From Dyadobacter fanqingshengii (GTDB lineage: Bacteria; Bacteroidota; Bacteroidia; Cytophagales; Spirosomataceae): a stretch of DNA of 64,000 bases. The notes below the pieces were generated by a model. It searched no databases, was not told the DNA's origin, and saw nothing but the letters and a program-made list of their open reading frames with translations. Positions 51,282 to 60,735 of the stretch are shown here, in pieces. Made by a program: the position numbers and the translations under genes. Each line of letters starts with the position of its first letter. Positions within the stretch are counted from its first letter, which is position 1. The stretch lies in the NCBI RefSeq assembly GCF_023822005.2, contig NZ_CP098806.1:2604001-2668000 (forward strand), in the 5' to 3' direction.

Positions 51282-53018
51282 ATGGCAGAAGTAATTCGTA
51301 TGCCCAAGATGAGCGACACCATGGAAGAAGGTGTTATCGCGGAATGGCACAAAAAAGTTGGCGATAAAATAAAATCAGGTGAGATCATTGCTGAGGTGGA
51401 AACCGACAAAGCGACGATGGATCTTGAATCCTATTACGACGGCACTCTTCTTTACATTGGCGTTAATAAGGGCGATGCGGTTCCCATAGACGGCATTATG
51501 GCTGTTGTTGGTGCCGAAGGCGAAGACTATAAATCGTTGCTGGAAGGGGGAAGCACAAATGGCGCAGCGAACACTGAAAGCAGTGCGGAACCCGCAAAAG
51601 AAGAAGCAAAACCTGCCTCCGCTCCTGCAGTAGAAACGGTGACACCCGAACCTGCGAAAAAACCGGCAGCCGCTGCTCCCGCTGAAAAAATCAATGCAGT
51701 CGTTGTCAGAATGCCAAAGATGAGCGACACGATGGAGGAAGGAACATTGGTTGGCTGGCAAAAAAAGGTTGGAGACAAAGTGAAATCAGGTGACATCCTG
51801 GCCGAAGTTGAAACTGACAAGGCGACGATGGAACTGGAAGCTTACGAAGACGGAACGCTTCTATATATTGGAATTAAAGATGGCGAATCAGTTCCGGTTG
51901 ACGGCATTATTGCGGTGATCGGTGAAGAGGGCGCTAATGTGGAAGCATTGCTTGCGCGTGAAAACGGTGAAGGCGGTGCGGGAGTTGAAAATATTGATGC
52001 AACGGACGAAGGAAAAGCGGCTCCTGCTGCTGAATCCGGTTCAAATGGTGCTGACAAAACGGTTTCTGTTGCTGATTCAGGTGACAGGATCAAGGCGTCA
52101 CCATTGGCAAAGCGTCTTGCAGACGAAAAAGGAATTGACCTGAGCCAGGTTGGTGGCAGTGGTGACAATGGTCGCATCGTGAAACGTGATGTGGACGAAT
52201 TCAAACCTGCTGCGGCAGCCGCGGCTGCGAAAACAGAAGCGCCTGCTCAGGCAGCACAAGCTCCTGCGAAAACAGAGCAACAACCTGCTGCCGCCCCGGC
52301 GACCGGCGGTCCGGCGTCCGGCGCCCCGGCGTCCGGCGACTTTACGGACACGCCGATCTCGCAAATGCGTAAAACCATTGCCCGCAGATTGAGCGACAGC
52401 CTGTTCACAGCGCCTCATTTCTACGTGACCATGGAAATCAACATGGACAAGGCAATGGCATTGCGTCCGCAGCTGAATGAAGTGAGCCCTGCGAAAATCT
52501 CATTCAATGACATGGTGATCAAAGCTTGCGCGGTGGCGTTGAAACAACATCCTGCGGTAAATTCAGCCTGGTTAGGAGACAAAATCAGAAGATATAATTA
52601 TGTAAATATCGGTGTTGCCGTGGCAGTGGACGAAGGTTTGCTGGTTCCGGTAATCCGCGACGCCGACAAGAAAACATTGTCAACCATTTCAGGCGAAGTG
52701 AAAGATCTTGCCGGAAAAGCGAAAGACAAAAAATTGCAGCCAAAGGACTGGGAAGGAAACACATTCTCGATCTCAAACCTGGGCATGTTCGGTGTAGATG
52801 AATTCACAGCGATCATTAACCCGCCAGATTCCTGCATTTTGGCCATTGGTGCGATCAAAAAGGTGGCTGCTTTCAAAGAAGATGGAACGGTTTACCCGCA
52901 AAACATCATGAAAGTAACCCTTTCCGCAGATCACCGCGTCGTGGATGGAGCATTAGGCGCTCAGTTCCTGCTAACTGTGAAAAAGTTGCTTGAAGAGCCG
53001 ATGAGCATGTTGGTTTAA
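51282..53018 (+). CDS. pyruvate dehydrogenase complex dihydrolipoamide acetyltransferase (E2)
   Basis: A 578-residue E2 with two lipoyl domains: about 1-80 with lipoyl Lys43 (VETDKATMDLES) and about 138-220 with Lys180 (VETDKATMELEA), joined by Ala/Pro-rich flexible linkers. The peripheral subunit-binding domain (about 269-302, IKASPLAKRLADEKGIDLSQ) binds E3 or E1. The acetyltransferase core has RKTIARRLSDSLFTAPHFY at its start and DHRVVDGALGAQFL with catalytic His551 near the end. It transfers acetyl from lipoate to CoA. E1 and E3 genes are not in this window. The linker is low-complexity (AAAAA and GGPASGAPASG), normal for E2. Confidence 0.96.
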   Translation: MAEVIRMPKMSDTMEEGVIAEWHKKVGDKIKSGEIIAEVETDKATMDLESYYDGTLLYIGVNKGDAVPIDGIMAVVGAEGEDYKSLLEGGSTNGAANTESSAEPAKEEAKPASAPAVETVTPEPAKKPAAAAPAEKINAVVVRMPKMSDTMEEGTLVGWQKKVGDKVKSGDILAEVETDKATMELEAYEDGTLLYIGIKDGESVPVDGIIAVIGEEGANVEALLARENGEGGAGVENIDATDEGKAAPAAESGSNGADKTVSVADSGDRIKASPLAKRLADEKGIDLSQVGGSGDNGRIVKRDVDEFKPAAAAAAAKTEAPAQAAQAPAKTEQQPAAAPATGGPASGAPASGDFTDTPISQMRKTIARRLSDSLFTAPHFYVTMEINMDKAMALRPQLNEVSPAKISFNDMVIKACAVALKQHPAVNSAWLGDKIRRYNYVNIGVAVAVDEGLLVPVIRDADKKTLSTISGEVKDLAGKAKDKKLQPKDWEGNTFSISNLGMFGVDEFTAIINPPDSCILAIGAIKKVAAFKEDGTVYPQNIMKVTLSADHRVVDGALGAQFLLTVKKLLEEPMSMLV

Positions 53019-53063
53019 AAAGTTAATAACATAAAAAACGCACATTAAAATAAATACCGCACT

Positions 53064-53453
53064 ATGACTGCAGATCAAAGATTAGATCAAATAGAACCAG
53101 TTCTTGCAGAGCTTTTGGCAAAGCAGGATCATACCGACAAGAAAGTTGACAGGCTAACTGATATTGTTTTAAATATCAGTCAGGTTTTAAACAAGCAAAG
53201 TGATAATGTTTCTTTTTTGCTTAAAAATCAGCTTCAAATGTCCGGCCAGATTGAAAATATCGAAATAACAATCAATACGATCGAAACAAGGCTTGACACA
53301 ATGGACGGCGGGCTTGACAAGATGGATGACAAATTTGACAAGCTGGATGACAAATTTGATAAGATGGATGACAAATTTGGCAAGATGGATGGCAAATTTG
53401 GCAAGATGGCAGAGACGCAAAATTCTATTTTGTCAATTCTCCTATCAAAGTAA
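53064..53453 (+). CDS. coiled-coil protein with 7-residue tandem repeat
   Basis: A 129-residue helical protein of unknown function. The first 80 residues look like a long amphipathic helix (LAELLAKQDHTDKKVDRLTD and ENIEITINTIETRLD). Residues about 85-115 repeat the heptad DK(M/L)DDKF four times, giving a parallel coiled coil with Met/Leu and Phe in the core positions. No signal peptide or membrane segment. It follows the E2 gene after 45 bases and has a strong terminator of its own, so it may be co-transcribed with E2. Similar short coiled-coil genes are not assigned in any family I recognise. Confidence 0.7.
   Translation: MTADQRLDQIEPVLAELLAKQDHTDKKVDRLTDIVLNISQVLNKQSDNVSFLLKNQLQMSGQIENIEITINTIETRLDTMDGGLDKMDDKFDKLDDKFDKMDDKFGKMDGKFGKMAETQNSILSILLSK
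53316..53410 (+). repeat. 21-bp tandem repeat inside the coiled-coil gene
   Basis: Four consecutive near-identical 21-bp units (53316-53336, 53337-53357, 53358-53378, 53379-53399) and a partial fifth. Each encodes DK(M/L)DDKF or GKMDGKF. Copy number can change by slippage in units of seven residues without breaking the frame. Confidence 0.9.
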
Positions 53454-53481
53454 AATTCATTAAAATTTTAATAAAATGTAC

Positions 53482-53512
53482 AAAGTGTCAGGTTTTGCGA
53501 CCTGGCACTTTT
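53482..53512 (+). terminator. terminator after the coiled-coil gene
   Basis: A 12-bp stem (AAAGTGTCAGGT/ACCTGGCACTTT, one G-U pair) with a 6-base loop followed by T-rich sequence, 29 bases past the stop. Confidence 0.8.
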
Positions 53513-53552
53513 GTTTTGTGAGGGGTTTGACGAATTAGTATAAAATCAATTT

Positions 53553-54092
53553 ATGGAAAAAATACATGCGACCACCGTCTTAGGGGTCCTTCATAACGGA
53601 ACGGTTTCCCTGGGCGCAGACGGTCAGGCCACAATGGGCAATACAGTTGCAAAAAGCAATGTAAAAAAGATCCGGACCTTAATGGGCGGCAAGATCCTGG
53701 TAGGTTTTGCAGGATCCACAGCGGATGCTTTCACGCTTCTTGAAAAATTTGAAGAAAAACTCAATGCCTATGGCGGCAATATGAAACGCGCTGCCATTGA
53801 ACTGGCAAAAGATTGGCGCACAGACCGTTACTTACGCAAGCTGGAAGCCATGATGATCACGGCCAATAAAGAGGAAATTTTGGTTATTTCAGGAACGGGC
53901 GACGTCCTTGAACCTGAAAACGGCATTGCGGCGATTGGTTCGGGAGGAAATTATGCGTTATCTGCGGCACAAGCTTTGAAAAAACACGCGGCACATCTTA
54001 CTGCCGAGGAAATGGTGCGGGAAGGCTTAACCGTTGCGGCTGACCTTTGCATTTATACAAACCACAACCTGGTTATCGAAAAAGTCCAGTAG
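53553..54092 (+). CDS. hslV: HslV-type ATP-dependent protease subunit
   Basis: A 179-residue threonine peptidase of the HslVU complex. The catalytic threonine is in the TTVLGV segment near residue 7, so a six-residue prosequence MEKIHA is cleaved. Downstream [26 protein letters not shown] and [14 protein letters not shown] match the family. HslV forms a dodecamer and needs the HslU ATPase, whose gene is not in this window. It is convergent with the DacB-like gene, three bases apart. The short prosequence is common in Bacteroidota. Confidence 0.95.
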   Translation: MEKIHATTVLGVLHNGTVSLGADGQATMGNTVAKSNVKKIRTLMGGKILVGFAGSTADAFTLLEKFEEKLNAYGGNMKRAAIELAKDWRTDRYLRKLEAMMITANKEEILVISGTGDVLEPENGIAAIGSGGNYALSAAQALKKHAAHLTAEEMVREGLTVAADLCIYTNHNLVIEKVQ

Positions 54093-54095
54093 GGA

Positions 54096-55568
54096 TTACA
54101 ATTCAGCCATGAGTGTCATGATTCTCACCAGAGAATCGGTGATGACACGATTGCTTCCCGGCATATACTTGTGGGCAATGATTGAAAAGCTGAGCAATGA
54201 TCCCGATTTCGAAGTGACATAACCGGCATAAGCGCGGGTCCCTTCAATGGACCCGCTCTTAACATGCATGTTCCCAGCGGCTTTGCTTCCCTTTCCTAAG
54301 TTTCGGACGGTGCCGTTTACGCCCAGAATGGCAATGCTTTTATAGAAATCGTTGAAACTGGCATCCTTATTAGCCACATTCAGAATGTCTGTCAGGCTAT
54401 TTGTTGTGATGGAGCCGGAAGGTGACAGGCCGCTGCCATCTTTGATATAAAACCCTCTTAAATCCGCATTCTTACCAGACCAATAAGCAGTAATTGCTTT
54501 GGCAGATTCATCGAATGCGGATTTACCTGCAAGTCGTTTTCCCGCCTGTTTAAAAAATGCATCGGCATAAAGATTAATACTCCAAAAATTGGTCTGCTGG
54601 CATAAATCGCGCAGTGGCGGCGAGTCGTATTTATCGAGAATAACCTTCGGATTTGCGGTTGCAGCGGGCATTCCCGGTTGCGGCACATTGTTCTCTCCGA
54701 TTCCTACTGCGGAATTTAACAAACTGGTTTTCATTGCATAAGTCACATATTCTGCTGGATTTGGAATAGAACCTTTGACCGAAAAAACAGGCGAACCGGT
54801 AGGAATCGTGCCCGTAAGCACTGCTGCATTGCCTAATGGACTGCTATAAACAATGGTCTGATCGCCCGAGCCTCTTTCCCCCGTAGTCACCTGGTTTGTG
54901 AATGTCAGGTAGGGAATAGCTGGTTCGATGCCCAGAAAAGTTGTTGGATCGCCAAAGTCGGCGCCGGGCTTGAATTTTATTTTATACAAATTCTCACTGA
55001 AATTTAAACCTGAGACGCCAGCACCATAATAGTTGCCTATATCGCCCCAAATCCAGGTGCTGGCTATGGTTTCCGAATCAAAAAAAGAAGCGTCGGCTAT
55101 GATTTTGCCATTGATATAACGGATTCCCTTCTTCTTCACAGCGGCCGTCCAGCGGTTAATGAGCTCAATGCCTGACGGATAGCCCTTGAATCGTTCGCTT
55201 CCGAGAGACGGGTCGCCGGTTCCATGAATGTACAAGTTGCCTATTAATGTATCGTTTCTGATCACGCCGTCGTGTTCCAGGAAAGTTTGAAATTTGAAAT
55301 CACCACCAAAAACAGCCAGTACTGTCGCTGTTGACACCAATTTCAATGTCGAAGCGGATGGTAACGAGCGTTCTGGGTTTAATGCGAAGACATTCGAAGC
55401 ATCTTTGACTTTTTTTACACTGACAGCCAGGGAACCGCTTCGCATCAATTCGCTGTTTTCGAGTTCCAGCACGGCATCGCGGAGGTTATTGAGCGCGATA
55501 CTGTCGATAGTTTGGGCATTGACATTAAAACAGAAAGAAAGAAAAAACAGGAACAGGCCGAATTTCAT
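54096..55568 (-). CDS. dacB: D-alanyl-D-alanine carboxypeptidase/endopeptidase (DacB, PBP4-type)
   Basis: A 490-residue penicillin-binding protein of the peptidase S13 group. Signal peptide about 1-18 (ends VNA). The S-x-x-K motif is S73TLK in SASTLKL, S-x-N is SIN in NFWSINLYADAFF, and K-S/T-G is KSG in VKSGSIEGTRAYAG. An S13-type insertion domain lies between the first two motifs. It trims or cleaves peptide cross-bridges in peptidoglycan. Monocistronic; the divergent beta-CASP gene starts 120 bases upstream, so the promoters lie back to back. Confidence 0.95.
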   Translation of the reverse strand: MKFGLFLFFLSFCFNVNAQTIDSIALNNLRDAVLELENSELMRSGSLAVSVKKVKDASNVFALNPERSLPSASTLKLVSTATVLAVFGGDFKFQTFLEHDGVIRNDTLIGNLYIHGTGDPSLGSERFKGYPSGIELINRWTAAVKKKGIRYINGKIIADASFFDSETIASTWIWGDIGNYYGAGVSGLNFSENLYKIKFKPGADFGDPTTFLGIEPAIPYLTFTNQVTTGERGSGDQTIVYSSPLGNAAVLTGTIPTGSPVFSVKGSIPNPAEYVTYAMKTSLLNSAVGIGENNVPQPGMPAATANPKVILDKYDSPPLRDLCQQTNFWSINLYADAFFKQAGKRLAGKSAFDESAKAITAYWSGKNADLRGFYIKDGSGLSPSGSITTNSLTDILNVANKDASFNDFYKSIAILGVNGTVRNLGKGSKAAGNMHVKSGSIEGTRAYAGYVTSKSGSLLSFSIIAHKYMPGSNRVITDSLVRIMTLMAEL

Positions 55569-55656
55569 ATTAGATTAGCAGGGTGACTTTCGCACAGAAA
55601 GAGAAGATACCAAATCTAAACTAGTAAGTAATCTCCAAATCTCAGCCGGTTTTTGG

Positions 55657-55664
55657 TACTTTTG
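55657..55664 (+). promoter_or_regulatory. -7 box upstream of the beta-CASP gene
   Basis: TACTTTTG fits TAnnTTTG and lies 24 bases before the ATG at 55689. No good -33 TTG is seen at normal spacing. Confidence 0.5.
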
Positions 55665-55688
55665 TAAGATACACCCCATTTCCAACGT

Positions 55689-57113
55689 ATGAAATTGACA
55701 TTTTGGGGAGCTGCACAGCAGGTGACAGGTAGCATGTTTCTTTTAGAGACAGACGATTACCGAATTTTAATTGACTGCGGCTCTGACTTTGACTTAGACG
55801 AGATAGGTAGAAAAACCAGATATGAGGAGCAAAAAAGTGTATTCCCGTTTGACGCGAGTTTAATCAATACAGTACTTTTAACACACGCCCACATTGATCA
55901 TTCGGGCAACATTCCAAATTTGTATAAATATGGATTTGAAGGAAGGGTTGTTTGTACCGAACCCACACTAGCACTCACTTCACTCCTTTTAAAAGACGCT
56001 GCCAATCTGCACCAGAAGCGCCTGAATGCGCGCTTGAATGGTTCTGCTAAAAAAAGAAGCAAGAAAAAGCGGGAAGTTCCGATGGATTATTTCGTTGAAA
56101 AGAACGTAAATGAGGCATTGGACAACTTTGTACCGGTTGCTTTTGGGCAGCGCTACCGCATTGCAGATAATGTGACGATCGTTTTTTACGCGGCCGGGCA
56201 TTTGCTGGGAGCTGCGCATATTGTGCTGGAAGTTTATGAAGATGGACAAAAAAAGCGCATCTGCTTCTCGGGAGACATTGGCCGGAGCAACTATCCGCTG
56301 CTGATTGATCCGCAGGAAATCCCGCAGGTGGATTATCTGATCTGTGAATCCACTTACGGAAACCGGCTGCACGAAGACCAGGGCTCGCCCGCAGAAGCGC
56401 TGGCCGATGTCATCAAAAGAACTTGCGTTGACATTCCGGGCCGACTAATTATCCCTTCGTTCAGTGTGGGCCGCACGCAAGCGCTCCTTTATACTTTGAA
56501 CAAGATCTATATGGATCATTCTTTTCCGTACTTAAAGGTCTTTTCCGACAGTCCACTGGCGCATAGCAGCACGAAAGTGTATCAGCGCCACGTGAGAATG
56601 CTGAACAAGGAGGCGCGGACTTTCCAGGATGATAATGATATGCTTTTCGATTTCGATAACCTGATCTATCTTGAAAGCTCTGATGCCAGCAAGGCGGTTT
56701 CCAATTATAATGAGCCTTGTATTATCATTTCATCATCCGGAATGGTCCAGGGCGGTCGCGTAGAGCAGCATGTGGAGGCAAACATTGGTAATCCTTATGC
56801 AACGATCCTGATGATCGGATACGCTTCGGAAGGCACGCTGGGATGGCGGCTTTTGAACGGGCAGGACACGATTTCAATTCGTGGAAAGCAATTGCCGGTC
56901 TTGGCTAATATTGAAAAAATTGACGTATTTAGCGGCCACGGAGATCAGAACGATTTATTGAAATTCATAAAAATACAAGATCCGGAAAAGCTGAAAGGCA
57001 TTTTTCTGGTGCACGGAGAACAGCAAAGCATGGCTGATTTCCAAAGTAAAATTCAAGAAAACGGCTATAATTCGGTAGAAATACCATTAAGGGGACGCAC
57101 TTACGAACTTTGA
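55689..57113 (+). CDS. metallo-beta-lactamase fold RNA metallo-hydrolase (beta-CASP)
   Basis: A 474-residue beta-CASP nuclease-like protein. The metal site is HAHIDHSGN (His66, His68, Asp70, His71), with a later ICESTYGNR and the beta-CASP motifs [33 protein letters not shown] and HGDQND/HGEQQS. These are the hallmarks of RNA-cleaving enzymes like CPSF-73 and archaeal aCPSF; bacterial members of this group are thought to process RNA. There is no KH domain. It starts a likely plus-strand run with accA, a HAD gene and an M50 peptidase. Confidence 0.93.
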   Translation: MKLTFWGAAQQVTGSMFLLETDDYRILIDCGSDFDLDEIGRKTRYEEQKSVFPFDASLINTVLLTHAHIDHSGNIPNLYKYGFEGRVVCTEPTLALTSLLLKDAANLHQKRLNARLNGSAKKRSKKKREVPMDYFVEKNVNEALDNFVPVAFGQRYRIADNVTIVFYAAGHLLGAAHIVLEVYEDGQKKRICFSGDIGRSNYPLLIDPQEIPQVDYLICESTYGNRLHEDQGSPAEALADVIKRTCVDIPGRLIIPSFSVGRTQALLYTLNKIYMDHSFPYLKVFSDSPLAHSSTKVYQRHVRMLNKEARTFQDDNDMLFDFDNLIYLESSDASKAVSNYNEPCIIISSSGMVQGGRVEQHVEANIGNPYATILMIGYASEGTLGWRLLNGQDTISIRGKQLPVLANIEKIDVFSGHGDQNDLLKFIKIQDPEKLKGIFLVHGEQQSMADFQSKIQENGYNSVEIPLRGRTYEL

Positions 57114-57147
57114 CCTGCCCCGTTGCCAACCAAACCAGAACCTGAAT

Positions 57148-58101
57148 ATGAGAACATACCTGGATTTCGAAAAACCTATGGCCGAGCTCGAACGCAAGCT
57201 CGAAGAAATGAAAACATTGGCGGAAAATAATAATGTGGATTTTTCCGGCGCCATTTCCTTATTGGAAAACAATATTACAGATCTTCGAAAGGAAATATTT
57301 GAGAATCTTACGCGCTGGCAGCGTGTGCAGCTCTCGCGCCATCCGGACCGTCCATATACACTTGACTACATCGAGCTGATCTGCGACGAGTTTATCGAAC
57401 TGCACGGAGATCGCCAGGTTCGGGATGATCCGGCTATTATTGGCGGACTTGCTAATGTGGGCGGACAGTCTTTCATGCTTATAGGACAACAAAAAGGCCG
57501 CAACACGAAACAAAGGCAGCACCGGAATTTTGGTATGCCCAATCCCGAAGGCTATCGCAAGGCTCTGCGCCTGATGAAGCTGGCTGAAAAATTCAATAAA
57601 CCCATTGTTACCCTCATCGATACGCCGGGTGCATTTCCTGGAATGGAAGCAGAGGAACGTGGTCAGGGTGAGGCCATTGCGCGCAACCTGAAAGAAATGT
57701 TCATGTTGAAAGTGCCGGTAATATGTATCGTGATCGGGGAGGGAGCTTCGGGTGGTGCGCTGGGAATTGCCATCGGCGACCGGGTTTTAATGTTGGAAAA
57801 CACCTGGTATTCCGTTATTTCTCCTGAAAACTGTTCAGCGATCCTTTGGAGAAGCTGGGATTTTAAAGAGCAGGCAGCCGAAGCGATGAAAATTACCGCT
57901 AAGGATATGAAAAAGAATAACCTGATCGACGGCATTATTTCGGAACCTCTCGGCGGCGCTCACTTGGATCACAACTGGATGGCTGAGGAGCTGAAAAAGG
58001 TGATTTTGGAAAACATTAATGAACTGGCTGCGATTGAGCATCAAGACAGGATTGACCAGCGCATTGAAAAATTCTGTGCAATGGGTGTAGTTGTTGAATA
58101 A
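57148..58101 (+). CDS. accA: acetyl-CoA carboxylase carboxyltransferase subunit alpha
   Basis: A 317-residue AccA, the alpha subunit of the carboxyltransferase that makes malonyl-CoA, the first step in fatty-acid synthesis. Signatures are the N-terminal coiled region, [26 protein letters not shown] in outline, [53 protein letters not shown], and [31 protein letters not shown] (each shown in part here by its core). The accD partner is not in the window. It starts 34 bases after the beta-CASP gene. Confidence 0.98.
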   Translation: MRTYLDFEKPMAELERKLEEMKTLAENNNVDFSGAISLLENNITDLRKEIFENLTRWQRVQLSRHPDRPYTLDYIELICDEFIELHGDRQVRDDPAIIGGLANVGGQSFMLIGQQKGRNTKQRQHRNFGMPNPEGYRKALRLMKLAEKFNKPIVTLIDTPGAFPGMEAEERGQGEAIARNLKEMFMLKVPVICIVIGEGASGGALGIAIGDRVLMLENTWYSVISPENCSAILWRSWDFKEQAAEAMKITAKDMKKNNLIDGIISEPLGGAHLDHNWMAEELKKVILENINELAAIEHQDRIDQRIEKFCAMGVVVE

Positions 58102-58109
58102 CGGGAACA

Positions 58110-58745
58110 ATGAAGAACAGCAAAATTAAAAATATCATTTTTGACCTCGGCGACGTAATTCTCAATATTGATGTGCCTGTAGCGTCAAAATCATTTGCGG
58201 AATTAAGTGGCAGGGAACAAGCTGAAATCCTTGAATTATTTAGTAAAAATGCGCTGTTCAGGCAGTTCGAAACCGGGGAGCTGGACGAAGCAGGCTTTCG
58301 GAATTATATAAGAAAAATCCTCGATTTCTCAGATCTTTCCGACGAGGCTATTGATACAGCGTGGAACAGTCTGCTGCTCGATCTTCCTCCCGAGCGCGTT
58401 CAGCTGCTACAAAATCTGGCTAAAAATTACCGTCTTTTTCTGCTCAGCAACACCAGTTCGATCCACATTACGCAAGTCAATAAAATCCTTGAAGCCTCAA
58501 CCGGAATTGAAAAGTTGGACGATCTCTTCGAAACCGTTTTCCTTTCTTACGAGATGGGATTAATGAAGCCGGATCAAAGAATTTATGAAAAAGTGTTGGA
58601 GGCGGCAGGTCTCAAAGCCGAAGAAACGTTGTTTCTGGACGACAACCTGGCCAACATTGAAGCAGCATCAAAATTGGGCATCGACACGATCCACGTGCAG
58701 AAACCTGTAACCATTTTGGAATATCTCAAAGACTATGCAGTCTAG
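58110..58745 (+). CDS. HAD-superfamily hydrolase (YihX-like)
   Basis: A 211-residue HAD phosphatase. Motif I is FDLGDVILNID; the nucleophile Asp is in FDLGD, and unlike most HADs the second Asp is spaced as DxG, as in the FDLGxV subgroup. Motif II SNTSS, motif III lysine in KPDQRIYEKVL, and motif IV FLDDNLANIEAA are present. The cap is a small alpha-helical C1 type. It likely dephosphorylates a small sugar phosphate. The gene starts eight bases after accA and overlaps the next gene by 11 bases. Confidence 0.9.
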   Translation: MKNSKIKNIIFDLGDVILNIDVPVASKSFAELSGREQAEILELFSKNALFRQFETGELDEAGFRNYIRKILDFSDLSDEAIDTAWNSLLLDLPPERVQLLQNLAKNYRLFLLSNTSSIHITQVNKILEASTGIEKLDDLFETVFLSYEMGLMKPDQRIYEKVLEAAGLKAEETLFLDDNLANIEAASKLGIDTIHVQKPVTILEYLKDYAV

Positions 58746-59937
58746 CACACGCACCTACATCATCCAGGCCGTTCTTTTTGTCTTGACGATCATTACCACC
58801 ACCATGGCCGGTGCGGAATGGATGTATGGCAACATTTTTGCTTTCGTATACGATTTCGCCTATCTGCTGATGGGGAAGGGTGCGGAAAAACCGGTTACCG
58901 ACGAAACTGTCAAATTATTAGGCTGGCCGCAATTTCTGCACGGTTTTCAGTTTTCCATTCCCTTCCTCGCCATTTTGACGATTCATGAATTCGGGCACTA
59001 TTTTGTCGCCAGAATGCATCAGGTTAAGGTCACACTTCCCTACTATATTCCGCTTTGGTTTGGTATTTCAAACAGCATAGGCACAATGGGCGCGTTTATC
59101 CGCATTAAATCAGTTGTGCGTTCGCGTTTGAAATTTTTTGATATCGGCATTGCAGGGCCTTTGGCTGGTTTCATTGCCGCTTTGGTTGTGCTTTGGTATG
59201 GCTTCACACATTTACCACCGCCGGAATATATCTTTTCCATACATCCCGAATATGCGCGCTTTGGTTTGAGTTACCCGCAATTTGCTTATGAAAATGCGTC
59301 AGGTAACATCGCATTGGGCGATAACATCTTATTTTGGTTATTCAAAACCTACATTGCTGATCCCGCGCGCCTGCCGCATGCCTACGAAATGATCCATTAT
59401 CCATACATTTTTGCCGGATATCTGGCGCTTTTCTTCACGTCGCTTAACCTGATCCCGATCGGGCAGCTCGATGGCGGGCACATTCTTTATGGCTTGATTG
59501 GCAAGAAAAAGTTTGATATCGTAGCGCCGATCCTTTTTGGATTGTTCGCGTTTTATGCAGGTCTGGGGCTATTTACCGCCGAATCGTTTGCCACAGGAAG
59601 CAATGCTGTTTTCTATGAGCGTTTCTTCTATCTGGCGATCTATATTTATTTTCTTTACATCTGCTTTAAAAGAGCAAGTGATAGTCCAATGACAGGTTTA
59701 ATGTTAAGCTTGATTGTTGTAGTCGGTCAATTTGCAGTCTCCTATATTCACCCCGATTGGCAAGGTTCCACTGGATTTTTGCCATTTATCTTCATCCTGG
59801 GACGCTTCCTGGGCATCCGTCATCCCGAAACAGACGAAAACGAGCCGCTCGACGCCCCACGGATCATCCTCGGCATCTGCGCATTGATTATCTTTATCAT
59901 CTCATTCAGCCCCACGCCATTTATTTTGATTGAGTAG
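58735..59937 (+). CDS. site-2 protease family intramembrane metalloprotease (M50)
   Basis: A 400-residue polytopic membrane protein. The zinc motif HEFGHYF (His84, Glu85, His88) lies in the third hydrophobic segment, and the second zinc ligand is in LIPIGQLDGGHILYGLIG. No PDZ domain is obvious between them. Members of this Bacteroidota/plant EGY-like group cut membrane proteins; the substrate is not known. It may act on anti-sigma factors such as FecR-type proteins, but there is no direct evidence. It overlaps the HAD gene by 11 bases. Confidence 0.92.
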   Translation: MQSSTRTYIIQAVLFVLTIITTTMAGAEWMYGNIFAFVYDFAYLLMGKGAEKPVTDETVKLLGWPQFLHGFQFSIPFLAILTIHEFGHYFVARMHQVKVTLPYYIPLWFGISNSIGTMGAFIRIKSVVRSRLKFFDIGIAGPLAGFIAALVVLWYGFTHLPPPEYIFSIHPEYARFGLSYPQFAYENASGNIALGDNILFWLFKTYIADPARLPHAYEMIHYPYIFAGYLALFFTSLNLIPIGQLDGGHILYGLIGKKKFDIVAPILFGLFAFYAGLGLFTAESFATGSNAVFYERFFYLAIYIYFLYICFKRASDSPMTGLMLSLIVVVGQFAVSYIHPDWQGSTGFLPFIFILGRFLGIRHPETDENEPLDAPRIILGICALIIFIISFSPTPFILIE

Positions 59938-60014
59938 ATTAGGAGCATATTTCGATGCAAAATCCGCTGGGATCTTAATTTGCGAAGGACAGTTCCTTGT
60001 AACAATAGTTAGCT

Positions 60015-60548
60015 ATGATTCTTTTCTTCGATAAGATAATTGACGTACTTAACAGCAAGGACATTCCATACATGCTCTCGGGCAGCGTTGCTATGAGTTT
60101 GTATATTGTACCAAGAGCAACCAGAGATTTCGATTTTGTTATACACCTATTGCCGAAGGACGTTGATGTTTTTGCGAGTAACTTTCAAGACGGCTATTAT
60201 TGCAATAAAGAGTCTGTTATGGAGGCTGCAGTCAATCATGGGATGTTTAATATCATCGATCATCAGTCTGGATATAAGGCAGACTTCATAGTTTTAAAAA
60301 ACGACACATTTCGTAAGCATGAATTTGAAAGAAAAACGAAGCTGGACTATTTTGGGAAAAGCATTTACGTCGTAACTCCCGAAGATCTGCTTATTTCTAA
60401 GTTAATCTGGATTCAGGATCTTCAATCAGGGATTCAGTCGGAGGACATCAGAAACTTATCCGAGCTGAAAAGCCTTGACTGGGCATACATAAAAAGATGG
60501 ATTTATACACTTAACCTCAAAACTTTCAACCTTTTGCGACATGAATGA
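60015..60548 (+). CDS. nucleotidyltransferase-like protein (AbiEii/DUF6036-type)
   Basis: A 177-residue protein with a minimal nucleotidyltransferase fold. Residues about 20-45 carry LSGSVAMSLYIVPRATRDFDFVI, with the GS motif and the D-x-D pair (DFD) that binds metal. A later Asp in YKADFIVL completes the triad, and VVTPEDLLISKLIW is typical of the AbiEii/DUF6036 group. Members act as toxins or are paired with antitoxins. It overlaps the next 64-residue gene by eight bases. Without a recognised AbiEi antitoxin nearby, the pair remains putative. Confidence 0.8.
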   Translation: MILFFDKIIDVLNSKDIPYMLSGSVAMSLYIVPRATRDFDFVIHLLPKDVDVFASNFQDGYYCNKESVMEAAVNHGMFNIIDHQSGYKADFIVLKNDTFRKHEFERKTKLDYFGKSIYVVTPEDLLISKLIWIQDLQSGIQSEDIRNLSELKSLDWAYIKRWIYTLNLKTFNLLRHE

Positions 60549-60735
60549 TACTCCCGAACATATCAAGGAATTGCAAATGAACCTGTGGTTGTCAAAACCG
60601 CCGGTTGAAAGACTTAGACAGATGATGATCGATAACGAGTCTTTTTTTCAATTCTGCCGACAAATGGGGGATAAAGCGCTTTCATATGAAGGATCGGACT
60701 TACGACTTCATAACGATGGAAGCACCAGAAACTAA
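60541..60735 (+). CDS. small protein coupled to the nucleotidyltransferase-like gene
   Basis: A 64-residue charged protein with WLSKPPVERLRQMMIDNESFF as its main helix. It overlaps the upstream nucleotidyltransferase-like gene by eight bases, so the two are probably translated together. I recall similar short proteins beside DUF6036 genes in Bacteroidota. Whether it is an antitoxin is not known. The phosphotriesterase-like gene starts within its last 20 bases, which suggests all three share a transcript. Confidence 0.7.
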   Translation: MNDTPEHIKELQMNLWLSKPPVERLRQMMIDNESFFQFCRQMGDKALSYEGSDLRLHNDGSTRN

